Origin: Perognathus longimembris pacificus
Taxonomy: Eukaryota > Chordata > Mammalia > Rodentia > Heteromyidae
Direction of reading: 5' to 3'
Length of the DNA: 64,000 nucleotides
Assembly (NCBI RefSeq): GCF_023159225.1
Contig: NC_063172.1
Span: 58,710,828-58,774,827 of the forward strand
Shown here in pieces: positions 1 to 11,184 of this stretch. Position 1 is the first letter of the stretch, and each line of letters begins with the position of its first letter. A program made the translations under genes and the position numbers. The notes below the pieces were generated by a model, which was given only the letters and a program-made list of their open reading frames with translations, did no database searches and had not been told where the DNA came from.

Positions 1-60
1 TTCAAGTACATGCATAATAAATAGTTGTCAGATTAAGCTATCAAAATGATGTGCCTTTTA

Positions 61-155
61 GGGGTTAGGGGCTAGCTCAGTGGTAAAACATTTACTTGGC
101 ATACATTACCTCCAGTGCTGTGGAAAAAACAAACAAACAGTAACAACAAAAAAGT
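61..155 (+). repeat. ID-like SINE monomer, degraded
   Basis: Resembles the rodent ID element (tRNA-Ala-derived): a G-rich start, a 'TAGCTCAGTGG' A-box-like motif, then a decayed B-box region and a tail of AAAC units. The right (Geo) monomer is absent, so this is a lone left monomer or a truncated copy. Confidence 0.6.
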
Positions 156-298
156 CCTACAGTGTTCTACATTTTATCTGATGCTTTTATACATAATTTT
201 AATATAAGTTTACTCTTGTGCTAGTAGCATTATGCAAATATAACTTTAGTCATGCACATATCCACAAAGCACATTTTGCTGTATTATATTTTCTTTAT

Positions 299-486
299 GC
301 CAGCAATTAGTCTTGAACTCAGATCCTGGACTTGGTCAACAGAAACTCCACCTATAGGTTTTTGGTGGTTAGTTGGAAGTAAAAGTCTCATGGACTTTCC
401 TGCCTGGGATGGCTTTGAACTACTATCTTTGCATCTCAGTCTCCTGAGTAGCTAACATTACAGGTATGAGGCATCAGTGTCAGGTT
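299..486 (-). repeat. B1-Geo dimeric SINE, antisense, 3' truncated
   Basis: Read on the minus strand it starts with a 7SL/B1-like segment (complement of 'AGTAGCTAACATTACAGG'), passes the conserved 'AATTAACCACC'-type linker, and ends in a shortened Geo-like monomer. The 67-codon plus-strand frame over it is a reading of the SINE, not a gene. Confidence 0.75.
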
Positions 487-1097
487 TACAAATGTGTTTT
501 AAATCCACTCTCACAAGTTGAGCAAGCACATTTAAAGAACCGAGGATTCTTCAATAACTCAGTGTTCTGTTTTGCATTGCTTTATGCAAGTAAGACTTTC
601 CAGTGAACCTTCACAGTCTCATGAAAGAGAAATATGATTGGGAAATTTTCACAGGGAAAGACTAATGGGTTTGTTGAATTATTTGGATCAGGAGCCGTCC
701 TTCTTCCACTACAGCATCGGCCAAAAGAAATATCATAGTGCTGCGATTTTAGAAAACTCCTTAGTCTTTCATGATACTTAAATGAATTTAAAAGAAATCT
801 AAGGAATGGCTTATCCAAAGGAGCCATAGTGTGAGATATTCATTTCTTATTTCCTAATAAGCATGGGCACTGGTCAAACTTTGGAACCATTCTACTGTCT
901 AATACAAGCCACTTCAGAATCTCCTGAAATCTCAAGTCCTTCCATCAGTTTCCAAAGTTACTAATTTCTATTCAATGTTCTACATATGCGCTATGATAAC
1001 ATTTGCTCATCTTGCACTCTGGGGCTCTAATCTTTAACCCAAGTGCATTTGCCCTTGAGGAATATAAGTACATTTCAAGAGCTTTGTGGGCAAAGAA
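487..1097. other. Non-repetitive AT-rich DNA
   Basis: No exon, promoter or repeat recognised. The 81-codon minus-strand frame at 582-827 has no recognisable domain and no splice context that I can defend. Confidence 0.5.
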
Positions 1098-1317
1098 CTG
1101 GGTGCTGGTGGCTCACACCTGTAATCCTAGCTAATTGGGAGACTGAGAATTGAGGACTGAGGTTCGAATTCAGCCAGGAAGTCAAATCTGTAACACTTTT
1201 ACCTCCAATTAACCACTCAAAACCCAGAAGTGGAGCTGTGAAAGTGGTAGAGTGATGGCCTTTAGTGAAAAAGCTAAGAGAACAGAGCCCAGGTCCTGAC
1301 TTCAAGCCCTGGCACTG

Positions 1318-1319
<2 letters not shown>
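1098..1319 (+). repeat. B1-Geo dimeric SINE
   Basis: Starts 'CTGGGTGCTGGTGGCTCAC' (7SL-like), has the linker 'CTCCAATTAACCACT' near 1,203, and ends in a Geo monomer with 'TTCAAGCCCTGGCACTGG'. Its 3' tail runs straight into a CA repeat. Confidence 0.85.

Positions 1320-1360
<41 letters not shown>
1320..1360. repeat. (CA)20 microsatellite at a SINE tail
   Basis: About 20 uninterrupted CA units directly after the Geo monomer. The 'VCVCVC' frames on the minus strand are translations of this repeat. Confidence 0.98.
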
Positions 1361-1364
<4 letters not shown>

Positions 1365-1598
1365 TGTGTGGGTGATGAATTGCTTTGTACCTTTTGAACT
1401 TGTGTAGTCTTTCTCTCTAACATATCATCACTACAGGCACAGTTCAGGAGGTCAGTCCCCTTTCCTACCTGCTCATATGGACATATTCGGGGAGGCATAC
1501 TGGGGCCGGAACACTGGAACTCATCCCTGCTTGCCTTGCTTGTTCATTTGGCATTCTACTACTTGAAGAATGCCTCCAGCCTGACACGTTTATGTTTA

Positions 1599-1708
1599 TT
1601 TTGGAGATAGCACGTGGTGGATATTTCTGCTTGGGCTGACTTCAATCTTCTGTATCTCAGCCTCCTGAATATCTAGGATCACAGACATGAGCCACCAGTT
1701 CCCTGCCT
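1599..1708 (-). repeat. B1-like SINE fragment, antisense
   Basis: The antisense B1 left monomer is visible ('CTCAGCCTCCTGAATATCTA' followed by 'GAGCCACCAG'). The Geo half is missing. Confidence 0.65.
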
Positions 1709-2094
1709 GCTTTTATGTTTTAAGTGGGTCATAGCATGCGTGGAATTATTATTCAAATACTATTTATACATTTAGTTGGTAGCATAAGGTTTCCTTCAAA
1801 ATCATCGATATTTACAATTCTCAAAAAATTGCACCATCATCAATATTTAAATTTATGCAAAATTTACATGTCACAGTCACACTATGTAATAACATGTAAC
1901 TTTTCAAACTGCTTTTAGGCAGCATATAATAAATATTTTTAATACTACTGACTGATGATGTAGACATCAGATCCAGTGCGTCTAGGAACGTTTGGACAAT
2001 AGCAACATTAGCACCGGCCTTCAGGATGGTCAATAGTTACAGCTCTGTCTTAGGACATTCTCATGGCAGTGCCTGGCCACACATTTCTCTCTGT

Positions 2095-2150
2095 CTTTCA
2101 GAGAGCTGTGTGATAATGGGCAAGTCAGCTAGGCTCTCTTCTAGGCAACA
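2095..2150 (+). repeat. Possible MIR core fragment
   Basis: 'GCTGTGTGATAATGGGCAAG' followed by 'TCAGCTAGGCTCTCT' resembles the MIR core and the segment 3' of it. Short and weak. Confidence 0.35.
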
Positions 2151-2296
2151 TGCCAAGTGTCCAGCACGCCTGAATCATGGAACATGGGAATTCACATGGA
2201 GTGGAGCTGCTCCAGCTTCTCTATCAGAGTAAGTAGTTTGGGGTGTTTCAAGTGTCCCCTGATTTCAATGGGTTTAGGTTTTGGTTGTCGTGGTTG

Positions 2297-2485
2297 CTGG
2301 TTTTGTATTAGTCCTGGTGCCTAGCAGTCTACCCCTGGAGCCACACCACTACTTCCAGCTTTTTGTTGTTAATGAGAGATGAGTCTCATGGATTTTCCTG
2401 CCCAGGCTGGCTTTAAGTTGTGATCCTGAGATCTCAGCCTTCTGAGTAGCTAGGATTACAAGCATGAGCCATGGGCATCCAGCTT
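2297..2485 (-). repeat. B1-Geo dimeric SINE, antisense, degraded
   Basis: The Geo part lies at 2,305-2,360 (antisense 'GAGCCACACCACTACTTCC'), followed by linker 'GTTAATGAGAGATGAG' and a B1 part ending 'GCATGAGCCATGGGC'. The internal Geo sequence is shortened. Confidence 0.75.
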
Positions 2486-2881
2486 CTTCAGACATTTTAC
2501 CGCAATCATTAAAGCCATACAATACGTAACTCAAATTCTTTGTTGCTTAGAACTTTCTTCTGTCACATTCCTTAGTTAAGATTCTGTCTTCAATTAAGTT
2601 CTAGGAGAAACATCATTAAATTAATCTTTCTTCACTTTCTTCAACTTGTAATACCTCTTCATCTTTTCCATGTAATAATTGCCCAGGATGGCATTTTTGG
2701 TCCATATTCCTACCAACATCCTACTCATGGCAACACAGACTTTTCCAGCATCTACTTCAAAGGTGTTCCGGTCTCTAAGTTATCACTTTTAATCGCCACA
2801 TCTTTTAGAATATGAGAGAAAGCTTCCCATCTGATCCCAATGTTTTAATTAAGCTTTCAAATAAAAACAATAGAAAGGGAA

Positions 2882-3146
2882 AATGTATGGCCGGGCTCTG
2901 GTAGCTCATGCTTGTGATCCTAGCTACTCAGGAAGCTGAGCTGTAAGGATCATGGTTCAAAGCCACCCTAGGCAGGAAAGTCCATGAGAGTCCTATCTCC
3001 AATTAACCACCAGAAAACTGGAATTGGCTCTGTGGCTCGAATGGTAGAGCACTATCCTTGAGCTGAATTGCTCAGGCACAGTACCCAGCTCCAGAGTTCA
3101 AGCCCCATGTCCAAAACAAACAAACAAAAAGCAAGATAATGTATGG
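2882..3146 (+). repeat. B1-Geo dimeric SINE with 9-bp target duplication
   Basis: The element occupies 2,891-3,137 and is the clearest B1-Geo copy here. It has a 7SL-like left monomer from 'CCGGGCTCTGGTAGCTCATG', the linker 'CTCCAATTAACCACCAG', a right monomer 'GCTCTGTGGCTCGAATGG' to 'TTCAAGCCCCATGTCC', and an ACAAAC tail. 'AATGTATGG' flanks it at 2,882-2,890 and 3,138-3,146, as expected for L1-driven insertion. Confidence 0.85.
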
Positions 3147-3722
3147 AAGTTAAAGGTGCCCTTAGGAAAGAGAACCACACCAAAAAACAAGCAGATAAAA
3201 ACCTTGGAAAGATGTTAAAACAGGCCTTCTACAGCCCCCCAAAAGAAATATATATAAAACCTCACATTGGCTTTCCTAGTAACATATATGCAGTTTAGGA
3301 AAATATGTATCCATCAAATGATGAAAGTTAGCACAACAGGAACAAATAACTTAGGCAACTTGAGAGCAGGAAGCAGGCAGGCCCTCTGCCTCCTTGCAGC
3401 CAAGGGCAGCCCCATTCTCCTGACTCATAACAATGGATAAATAAATGGTGAAGGACATCTGCCAAACATGCCAAGGAATACTCACCCCATGGTCATCCCC
3501 CTGGGGACGGTGACAGACAGGCAGCCCATTAGTGACAGGGCATCCTGTAGTAAAGTGCAATTAATGGCTCCCCTAATTTCTGCTGGTTGTTGTGAAAAGG
3601 ATGCTGGGAGTAAAAGAAATTAAATTGTTAATTTGTGAAGCTGAGGAGTGGGCCTTACTTGGATTTATGTTTTTAAACCCAGTGATGGTATAGTTTGCTT
3701 AGGACATGCTGGTCTCTGGAGT
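3147..3722. other. Non-repetitive DNA
   Basis: No gene or repeat recognised. The minus-strand 69-codon frame at 3,351-3,560 lies in moderately GC-rich sequence but shows no motif. Confidence 0.45.
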
Positions 3723-4086
3723 GTTTTTTTTTATGGTTGGTATAAAAGTGATATACAGAGGGGTTACAGTTATCTAAGTCAGTCAAAGAGTGAACTTTTA
3801 TTTTGGACAATGTCACTCCCTGCCTCACTCTCAGTTTTTTTTCTCCTGTCTGCACACACAAGTTGGGCAGCTCATTTTCAATATAGTGCCTAATGAATAC
3901 CACTGCTGCATTTGTTCCCTCTTTATCTTTCCATTTCTGTGACCCCTTACCTTTACAAGTACAGATGAATGAAGAAATAAGACAATAAGAAAAGAAAAAT
4001 AAATAAAGGGAAAAAGTCTTGTTTCCATTTCTTGGAGTTCATTTGAGAGCATTATTTAATATGATCATATGCTCCTAGCTATTATA
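3723..4086 (-). mobile_element. L1 3' UTR fragment, antisense
   Basis: Begins on the plus strand with the complement of an L1 tail and 3' terminus ('GATATACAGAGGGGTTACAG'), then the pyrimidine-rich 3' UTR also seen antisense at 33.6, 51.4 and 58.3 kb. It stops before ORF2, so it is a heavily 5'-truncated copy. Confidence 0.8.
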
Positions 4087-4374
4087 ACTTTGCGATTCTA
4101 GATTCTAAACTTGCCCTCTGCTGGGAAGAGAAGGAGCTAGGACAAGTCACAATACCCCCTATGATACTGGGAGAAACATAGAGGGTTCCTGAAACATGAA
4201 GTAAAAGCCGAGCTCTTCTCCCAAGAGAAGGGAAAATTCAAACTTAAAAAGGCAGTCAGGATTATTCCAGTTGAAATGCATTTATAGCAATGCACTTGAA
4301 GTTTCTTATGAATCAAGTTAATGTGAGGGTCATTTAGATATTACCGTTGTGTCAGAACCAAGCACAAGCAGGAT

Positions 4375-4540
4375 GGCAACTGTGAAAAGCTTGCTGAGGT
4401 CAGCAGCTGTGGGGCTCATCCAACGTCATCCACCCCAGTTTTCTTACCTGTCAATTGGGAAGGATAATAACTATCTTGCAAATTTTGGGTAAAGAGTTTA
4501 GTGGGAGCTACTTCATGAAAGAGTTAATGCTAATCTAGCC
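4375..4540 (+). repeat. MIR SINE
   Basis: 'CAGTTTTCTTACCTGTCAAT' followed by 'TGGGAAGGATAATAACTATC' matches the well-known MIR segment downstream of its core. An ancient mammalian tRNA-derived SINE; the 5' boundary is uncertain. Confidence 0.65.
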
Positions 4541-7500
4541 TTAAATGCTTCAGTTTTTCATGAAGCCTTGTTAAGGTAGACATGCTGTCTCATGGGGACA
4601 AGGGGGAAAGTGGTGCTAATCATGGATACTCTACGAAAATGTTACTTATGTTGATTTCCAAATAGTGAATGGGTCTGAGATCATCAGGAAATTCAAGTTA
4701 TGTGTTTGCTTCATTAAAAAAATTGAAGATAGTTTCATCAAAATATAACCATATCAAACTTGCTGACAAAATATCAATAGGATCCATTTTAATGACATCA
4801 TTTTATGATCTGTTACCAAGAGCTCATCCTTGTGACCTATTTATGGAAGAGTACCAGTTGGTTGGGATTCACATCTCAATGAAATAATTTAAATAGCTAC
4901 TAAAGACAGCAAACAATGGCCAAAAGCCAGAGAAGAAAAACAATTAAGCATTCTACTTTCTTATCAAAATAAAATCGGAAAAATGGGAGGTTAGTGGTCC
5001 TTAAGCATCGAACACACTCTGGGTTTGGCTTGAGCACTATGAGGGGAGTTTTAGTGTTGCCAGAGAAGATAAGGACACACACCAATTTTTAGTACTGGGA
5101 AGTTCAGTATTTGAAAATGTTTGAAATTGTTCCTTAAGGCATTTTACTCCAGGAGATAAATCTCCAAAACTATTTAAATTTTCAAATTCAAATTAAAGTC
5201 ATTACATCTGACTGGCTTTCATGCTTTATCAACCTAAAGTGAGCCAGAAGGACTAATTAAAATTTAATTCATTTTAAAAGAACTACCATTTAGAGTTGTG
5301 TAGTTCTTGAATAAACTTGACTTAAATGAAAAAGTAAAGTAATAGTAGAAAATCTTTATAAGCTGACCTTTTTCTTTTTAGGAGTTGCTCCTAATTGGTC
5401 TTTCTACCACAACCCAGATACTTGGAATTCTATAGATGTTCTATTCATTGGTGGGTAGAATTGGGATTTAGAACTTATATCTTTTATTTCATGTCATGAT
5501 CTCCATTTTCTAGCATTATACATTTTTGCTACATGAAAAAAATAAATTTATGTAAATAGCAACGAGATGCTAATTAAAGCAATTTTTCTTATTTGTCTGT
5601 GTATCTGGATACTACATGTAAATATATAGTCAGCTTCATTCAGCTTATGTGGGCTAGATGATCACTGGATCCATGGCATTTTCTAGACATACTAGAAAAA
5701 CTAGCAGATCTTCTGGTACCCACGGCCTTTAGGAGTTGAGAACACACCATTTCTGGGAGATATCATTGCTGAAGCAGAAGCAGAAGCTCCTCCCCCTCAA
5801 AATGCTTTGTCTGGAGGCAGTCTCAACTCCACAGTCACTTTGCTGATCTATTGATATGGAGGAAAATATCTTGATAGTGCCACTGAAAGACTTACAAAAG
5901 AGGGATGATTCAGTTATCTAAAAGTCCATCTTCATCCCCAGCATTTAGAAATGCAGTTGGTTTAAAGAGGTCTTAAAATCCTAATTCATTATTAAGGAAA
6001 GTCAGGACCATCTTCTGAAGCTAAAAGGAAAGAAAAGGAGAAGTCAGAGGAAAAGAAAGATAGTCCCTTGCGATTTTTTCCAGTCCAGGGAACCCAAGGG
6101 TTTAGGTTTAGTAGTCACATGAGGACCAACAGGAGGGTTTAGACAAGAATGAGGTGGGAGTTATAAGTGATCCCTTAATTGTTCTATTGTCGATCCCAGA
6201 CCCTGTGAAGGAATAAAATGGGGACATGGAGAATCAGTCAGTAGTAATGGATAATGATAACTTACAGCTCGGCCTAGGATTTGGGTGGTATACTGAAAAC
6301 ATGGGTAAGACTTACCATTTATGAATTTGTTTATGTTCTAACTTTACTTTATATGGTTCAAGAACCCCAAAACTTAGAATGCAACTACTTGGAGGCTGGT
6401 AAGACCTTCAAGGATGCCATCGAGAGCAAATGCAAAACTTCTTCAGAGGAACACAGTTGCAACCCAAATTATATAGGATTCACACAAACATGTATTATAT
6501 CTATTCTAATATATTATTGATTTGACTTCCTAGGCACCAATAATTCTCCACTTAGACTAAATTAAACCTTTTTCTATGAAGTATCTAATTCCTTCAGAAA
6601 ATTCTACCAAAACAACAAACAAATCTCATTTTCAATAGAGTGGCACTTGCATGCTCTGGGAGGATAGTGAGACAAGGAGTTAGAAATGGTGATACACAAT
6701 ACCGATCATACACAATACTGATATCTTCATCCAGATGAAACACTGATTAAATCTTTAGTATAGACAAGGAGGAGATTCTGGAAGCTAAGATGGGAGAAAT
6801 CTACTTGATTTAGATATATCATCTTTCATTTTCTTTCTGTCTTGGTTCTTTTTCTTCTCTCTCTCCCTCCTTCTCTAGATCTTCTCCCTTTTCCTTCCTT
6901 CCCATAAGCAGCAATGACACAGGCACCTAATGAAATTTATTTTTTGTTTTCTCTTTAAATATGACATAGTTATGGCATTAGCTACAGTGGAAGAAAGTTA
7001 CATCATTTTTTCACAGCTGAGACCTCTGATACTTTTGCAGGGAGGATTTTTTGGAAATGGAATGATGCTAAAATTAAAAACCAATGGTCATTTCCATGGA
7101 GAGTTAGTCTCACTTTGGCTCATGGTACTCAAAATCATATTTTCCACTTTCCACCTTTCCTTTTCTTTATTTTTAAACTCATTTCATGAAAAATAACTCT
7201 AAAGCAATTGCTATAAAGAGATATTCTAAAACATGTTGAGAAAACTAGAAACATAAAAATTAAGATAGAGACTGAAAACAACAACAGAAATAAGCAGAAC
7301 CTGTGCGCTGAAATCTAGCTGTTTCTCAAGGCAGACTACAATGCCTCTCCCTGGCTTCAAAGGAAGTCATACTAGTCAAAAAAATTATGTGACCAATGCC
7401 TTAAGGTATTCTCTCCTATGCCCACCTGAAAATACTGATAACCCCTCTTCAAAGTAAATCAAACTCCCCATTAATTATTATTATCTTAGATCTTATGGGA

Positions 7501-7724
7501 AGTCGTTATGTTGTAACCATGAGCACAAGTTAGGAAAGGTGCTCTTCAGATCATTTGTCTTCCTTTCAAACCTCCCACACTTCCTCTTCTGTGCTTGCTA
7601 CCTGTGCTTACCCTTAGTGTCTGAGCAATCACAATGTCTCTAGCCTAAACAACCACCTTCAAGGTAGGCATAAGCTCCTCCAAGTGTGGCTTAATATCAG
7701 CCAAGTGGGCACTCGCAGCCAATT
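4541..7724. other. Long non-repetitive AT-rich stretch
   Basis: No exon or named repeat recognised in 3.2 kb. TAATTA/ATTTAAT-rich patches lie near 5,235-5,300 and 5,540-5,600. A pyrimidine tract ending in TAG lies at 6,849-6,879, upstream of an 88-codon plus-strand frame (6,930-7,196) that has no recognised domain. Could be intron or intergenic DNA. Confidence 0.5.
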
Positions 7725-7798
7725 GGAAGTGCTTTATCTCCATCTATTTTAAATGCTTTTAATTCCTTAAGGTCTGTAATCATTTGACTATGTCCTGA
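7725..7798 (+). repeat. 74-bp diverged direct repeat, copy A
   Basis: Aligns without gaps to 8,654-8,727 at about 82% by eye. Both begin 'GGAAGT' and contain 'TTATCT', 'CATCTATTTT' and 'TTCCTTAA'. The similarity stops abruptly on both sides. Confidence 0.75.
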
Positions 7799-8653
7799 TG
7801 CCTTCCATTTGGTAGGGCCCATCTATGGCACTGTCTGACATGTTCTTTATCATCAAAGATAGTTTTTGACTGGCTAACCATGATCTCAGGAGAACACTCT
7901 GTGGCACTCAGAGATGAATTTTGACTGTGAAAGAATTTACAATCTGCTCAGTGAGATAATACTGGACAACAGAAATAGATAACAGTAAAGTAAATGCAGT
8001 AAGAGAGGGTGCCAGAGAGAGTACCCTGTTAGAGGCATAAAGGCCTTGGAGCAGTTGTCTTGCAGAGGTGTGTGATCATAAGGTGTGATTTGCTTGGACA
8101 ACTGAGGTGAGAAGAAAGGCCAGAGACAACTGTGACTTTGCTTTGCCTCACTGAGCATGTCAAATAAGGGATGGGAGATATCTAACTTTTGACTGTTGCC
8201 TGAGGCTCAGCTAAAAATGGGAGGGATGTAGAGATCTATAAGAGGAAAACTGATCCCGTCCTTCTTTTGGTTGCAATATACACGTGTTCAGATGGCTGCC
8301 TGCCTCATAGGGCACCAGTTTACATACATGCTGTAGGTTTAATTACTCCTATTCTAGTAAGTTTAAATGGTGCATAACATTCTACTATTGGGACACTATG
8401 AAAGGGTTGATCCTTCATGCAGGATGAAGAGATGGACTCTTGATACACAATTTGTGGTGTGGGAACAGAGGCTTTTAAAAAATTTTGCTAGTGATAGATT
8501 TCTATGACTAGTGAAAGCCCACTCTACAACAATGGCAATAATATTTTCTCTTCAACAAAGCATGCACTGTCCACAGTGAGAAAAAAGCATGTCTTAGGTC
8601 CTCATTAATGACCAAGAAACAGCCTACTGGAAACAGCTTAATTATGCCTGTCT

Positions 8654-8727
8654 GGAAGTTCCTTATCTTCATCTATTTTCAATGCCTTTATTTCCTTAAA
8701 GTCTGCAATGGTTTGATTTTGTCCTGC
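8654..8727 (+). repeat. 74-bp diverged direct repeat, copy B
   Basis: Partner of 7,725-7,798. Its last ~22 bases overlap what looks like the start of the MaLR LTR that follows, so the shared block may include an LTR 5' edge plus upstream sequence. Confidence 0.75.
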
Positions 8728-9056
8728 AAAATTCATTTGTTGAAAATTTGATCCAGAAACACATGTGTTGATGGTATTTGAAGATGAGGCCTTTGGGAGA
8801 TAATGAATGTGGGCAGAACACCCATTATAGGGGCTTTGTAAGAGGATGAAGAGAGCCTTGAACTGGCTCACTTGCTCCATCCTATCATTCTCTGTCTAGT
8901 CCATGCCATGAAGTAGCTGAGGCCCTTATCTCATGCCCAGCAGATGCTGGCCTCAATCTTGTTATAAGCCTTTAGAATTATGAGGCAATAAGCTTCTTTC
9001 CTTTATAAATTACCTACTCTCTACCATTTTGTTACAGAAACATAAAACTTAGACAA
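8704..9056 (+). mobile_element. MaLR-type LTR (MST/ORR1-like)
   Basis: Segments in order match the mammalian-apparent LTR (MaLR) pattern: 'AAAATTCATTTGTTGAAAA', 'GATGGTATTTGAAGATGAGG', 'CCTTTGGGAGATAATG', then a 3' end 'TTTGTTACAGAAACATAAAA' and 'CTTAGACAAG', equivalent to the usual 'ACTAAGACA' terminus. No internal region is recognised next to it, so a solo LTR is likely. Confidence 0.7.
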
Positions 9057-9128
9057 GGCTCATTTTATACTGTTAATGTTCCAAAGTCTTCCTTGACCAT
9101 TGCTTTACTTTTTGGAATCTCTCAAGAT

Positions 9129-9373
9129 CATTTTACATCTTTTTTTTTCCAGTCCTGGGGCTTGAACTCAGAGCCTAAACACTGTCCCTGATTTGTTTAC
9201 TCAAGTCTAGCTCTCTACTTGAGCCACAGTGCTACTTCCTGCCTTTTCTGAATATTTTTAAAAGTCTCACTGACTTTCCTCACTGGGCTGGCTTTCAATT
9301 GCAATCCTCAGATCTCAGCTTCCTGAGTAGCAAGGATTACAGGTGTGAACCACTGATACCCAGGCATTTTACA
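9129..9373 (-). repeat. B1-Geo dimeric SINE, antisense, with target duplication
   Basis: The element spans 9,138-9,364: T-run, Geo monomer ('CCAGTCCTGGGGCTTGAACT'), shortened linker, B1 monomer ending 'AGGTGTGAACCACTG'. 'CATTTTACA' flanks it at 9,129-9,137 and 9,365-9,373. A third copy of the same target follows the adjacent L1 fragment. Confidence 0.85.
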
Positions 9374-9384
9374 ACTTTTTCTTA

Positions 9385-9467
9385 TCTTTTAATTTAAACT
9401 TTATTGTGAAGGTGATGCACAGCGGGGTTACAATTACATAAGCCAGGTGATGAGTAAAAAAATGTTA
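9385..9467 (-). mobile_element. L1 3'-terminal fragment, antisense
   Basis: 'TTTATTGTGAAGGTGATGCA' and 'CAGCGGGGTTACAATTACAT' match the 3' end of the L1 copies at 33.6, 51.4 and 58.3 kb. Only about 80 bp were inserted. 'CATTTTACA' precedes it (9,365) and 'ACATTTTACATCTT' follows it (from ~9,467), compatible with its own target duplication. Confidence 0.7.
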
Positions 9468-9699
9468 CATTTTACATCTTTTATGCCAGTTAGAAATAGT
9501 CTGTTTTATGGTGTAGTCACTGATTCCTGTCTCAACCTCCACCAGTTATTGGTTACCTTGGGCAACGTATAATCAGCTTGTGATAATCTGAGTCACCCAT
9601 TCCCAATATGCACAGGATGCAGTGATTTAAAAGTATTTTGATGAATTAAACTGAAAACCATTTGATGATTCCTGTGTGTTTGTTTTTCTCACCATAGAA

Positions 9700-10026
9700 T
9701 TGGCTTCCTTCTAGCATCATGACAGATGTTGTAATGTGCTAACTACATCCTCCTTCCAGAACAGAGAGCTTCTGCAGAGGCTGGGACTGTTGCTAGTTCA
9801 GCTGGCAGGCCCCTGAGGATCAGCTTCAGCATCCAGTGACAGACCAGCAAGAAGATAGAACGGAATTTTTCCCTAGTTATTGTGATAAAGTACAAATATT
9901 TTTACAAAGTCTATACCACATTCTTTGGTTAAAGATTTGCATTATATTAGATTGTTGCAGTACCTTTTTCTGGTGAATTTTGTAGCAGAAATAAAGTGAT
10001 AATTGATAACAAAAAAAAAAAAAAAA
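9700..10026 (+). pseudogene. Retrocopy-like mRNA 3' end with AATAAA and poly(A)
   Basis: An AATAAA signal at 9,990-9,995 lies 15 bases before an uninterrupted A16 run (10,011-10,026). The sequence upstream reads like a 3' UTR and matches no SINE or L1 in this window. This is the structure of a processed transcript inserted by L1. I cannot name the source gene, see no coding part, and could not find a duplication of the bases after the tail, so the 5' limit is arbitrary. An unrecognised SINE or a real gene's last exon with genomic A run remain alternatives. Confidence 0.45.
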
Positions 10027-10494
10027 GAAGAAAGCCATGGCTAGTGTCTGTCTTCAGCTCTCTCTCCCTATGTTCATGAGGATGTTGACTGTAGAGGAAG
10101 TCAGCTGAGATTATGACAACAGTGCTCTACTTTGTGAACCATTTTAACTCATACCCCAAACATGCTGTCTCTTCTCATTTTTCTCTGGAAATAAGTACAA
10201 CAAATGCTTGATAGAAGAAACTAAACCACATTTCTCTTTCTTCCAGGCCTTATTTTTTTTTTCAAAACAAATAATCATTCCATGTTTACTTGGCCAACAG
10301 AGGAATGACTGAATTCAAGTCCCTTTTCCAATTTTCAGAAAACATAAATTTCAAGAAGGTTGAGGCAATTTTCTAGATACTTTTACAAAGCCTGTTTCAA
10401 AGAAAATCCACAAAAATTATAAATTATGTATGAAAAGGCTCAGATATAAAATGTTACCGAGGAAAGAATCTAAGTTAATGAAAGGGAAACAATT

Positions 10495-11169
10495 TTATAT
10501 CTTTTCTGAGATGAAAAGTATGACCCCATTTTGCATGAAAGCAGCTGAAAATCTACATGAGAAGACACATACCAAACAGGAATATTCTTGAGAAATATAC
10601 ATTTCAAATAGTATTACAAAGGTAGTTGAGAAAATTCGATTGCCACATTTGATTTGTAAGATGTAGAATTCCATATCAGACATTGCAATATTTTGGAAAT
10701 CTATAAGATTCTTTAGGGGGAAATGTTGTTGACTTAAATTACATTTTAAATTTGCAACAAGGCTAGAGTAGGGATTTATAAAAACAGGGAAATGGCTTTG
10801 AGATAAAACATTACAAATTGAAAATAAATACAACATATTTTTGTACCCTTATTATAGAATTTTTTATGATAGGCAACAAAGTGAGCTTCAGTTTTTTAAA
10901 TTATGGTCTACAACAAATCCTTTATGGGAGAAAATAGGCAATAATACATTATAAATTGACTCTCCTTCTTTACATAAGTGTTCAGAAATTAGCTCTTTAT
11001 AGATTATTAAATGTTTTAAAACATCACTGTAATGAACAGGTATAATATAATCAGATATATTCAATGCAGCATTTGATTTAATTTCTAAACTTACTGCTAT
11101 GCCCCAAATATTGTGTGTTGCAAGCTTAATTACCAGAGCCATGTTAATAGTAGTTAACTTTCCACGCAA
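10495..11169 (-). other. Two in-frame minus-strand open stretches, unrecognised
   Basis: Open stretches of 93 codons (11,169-10,888, opening with TTG) and 113 codons (10,836-10,495) lie in the same minus-strand frame. They are separated by a TGA and a 17-codon gap containing three further stops. I recognise no domain. The local composition is very AT-rich, where long open frames are less expected, so decayed coding sequence is possible but unproven. It could equally be chance. Confidence 0.25.
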
Positions 11170-11184
11170 TAATAGATAGACTGG

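Noticed and set aside
1075..1498. Cysteine/valine-rich open frames on the minus strand
   Set aside because: Translations of the (CA)20 repeat and the adjoining SINE; the same applies at 23,986-24,201 and 41,370-41,558.
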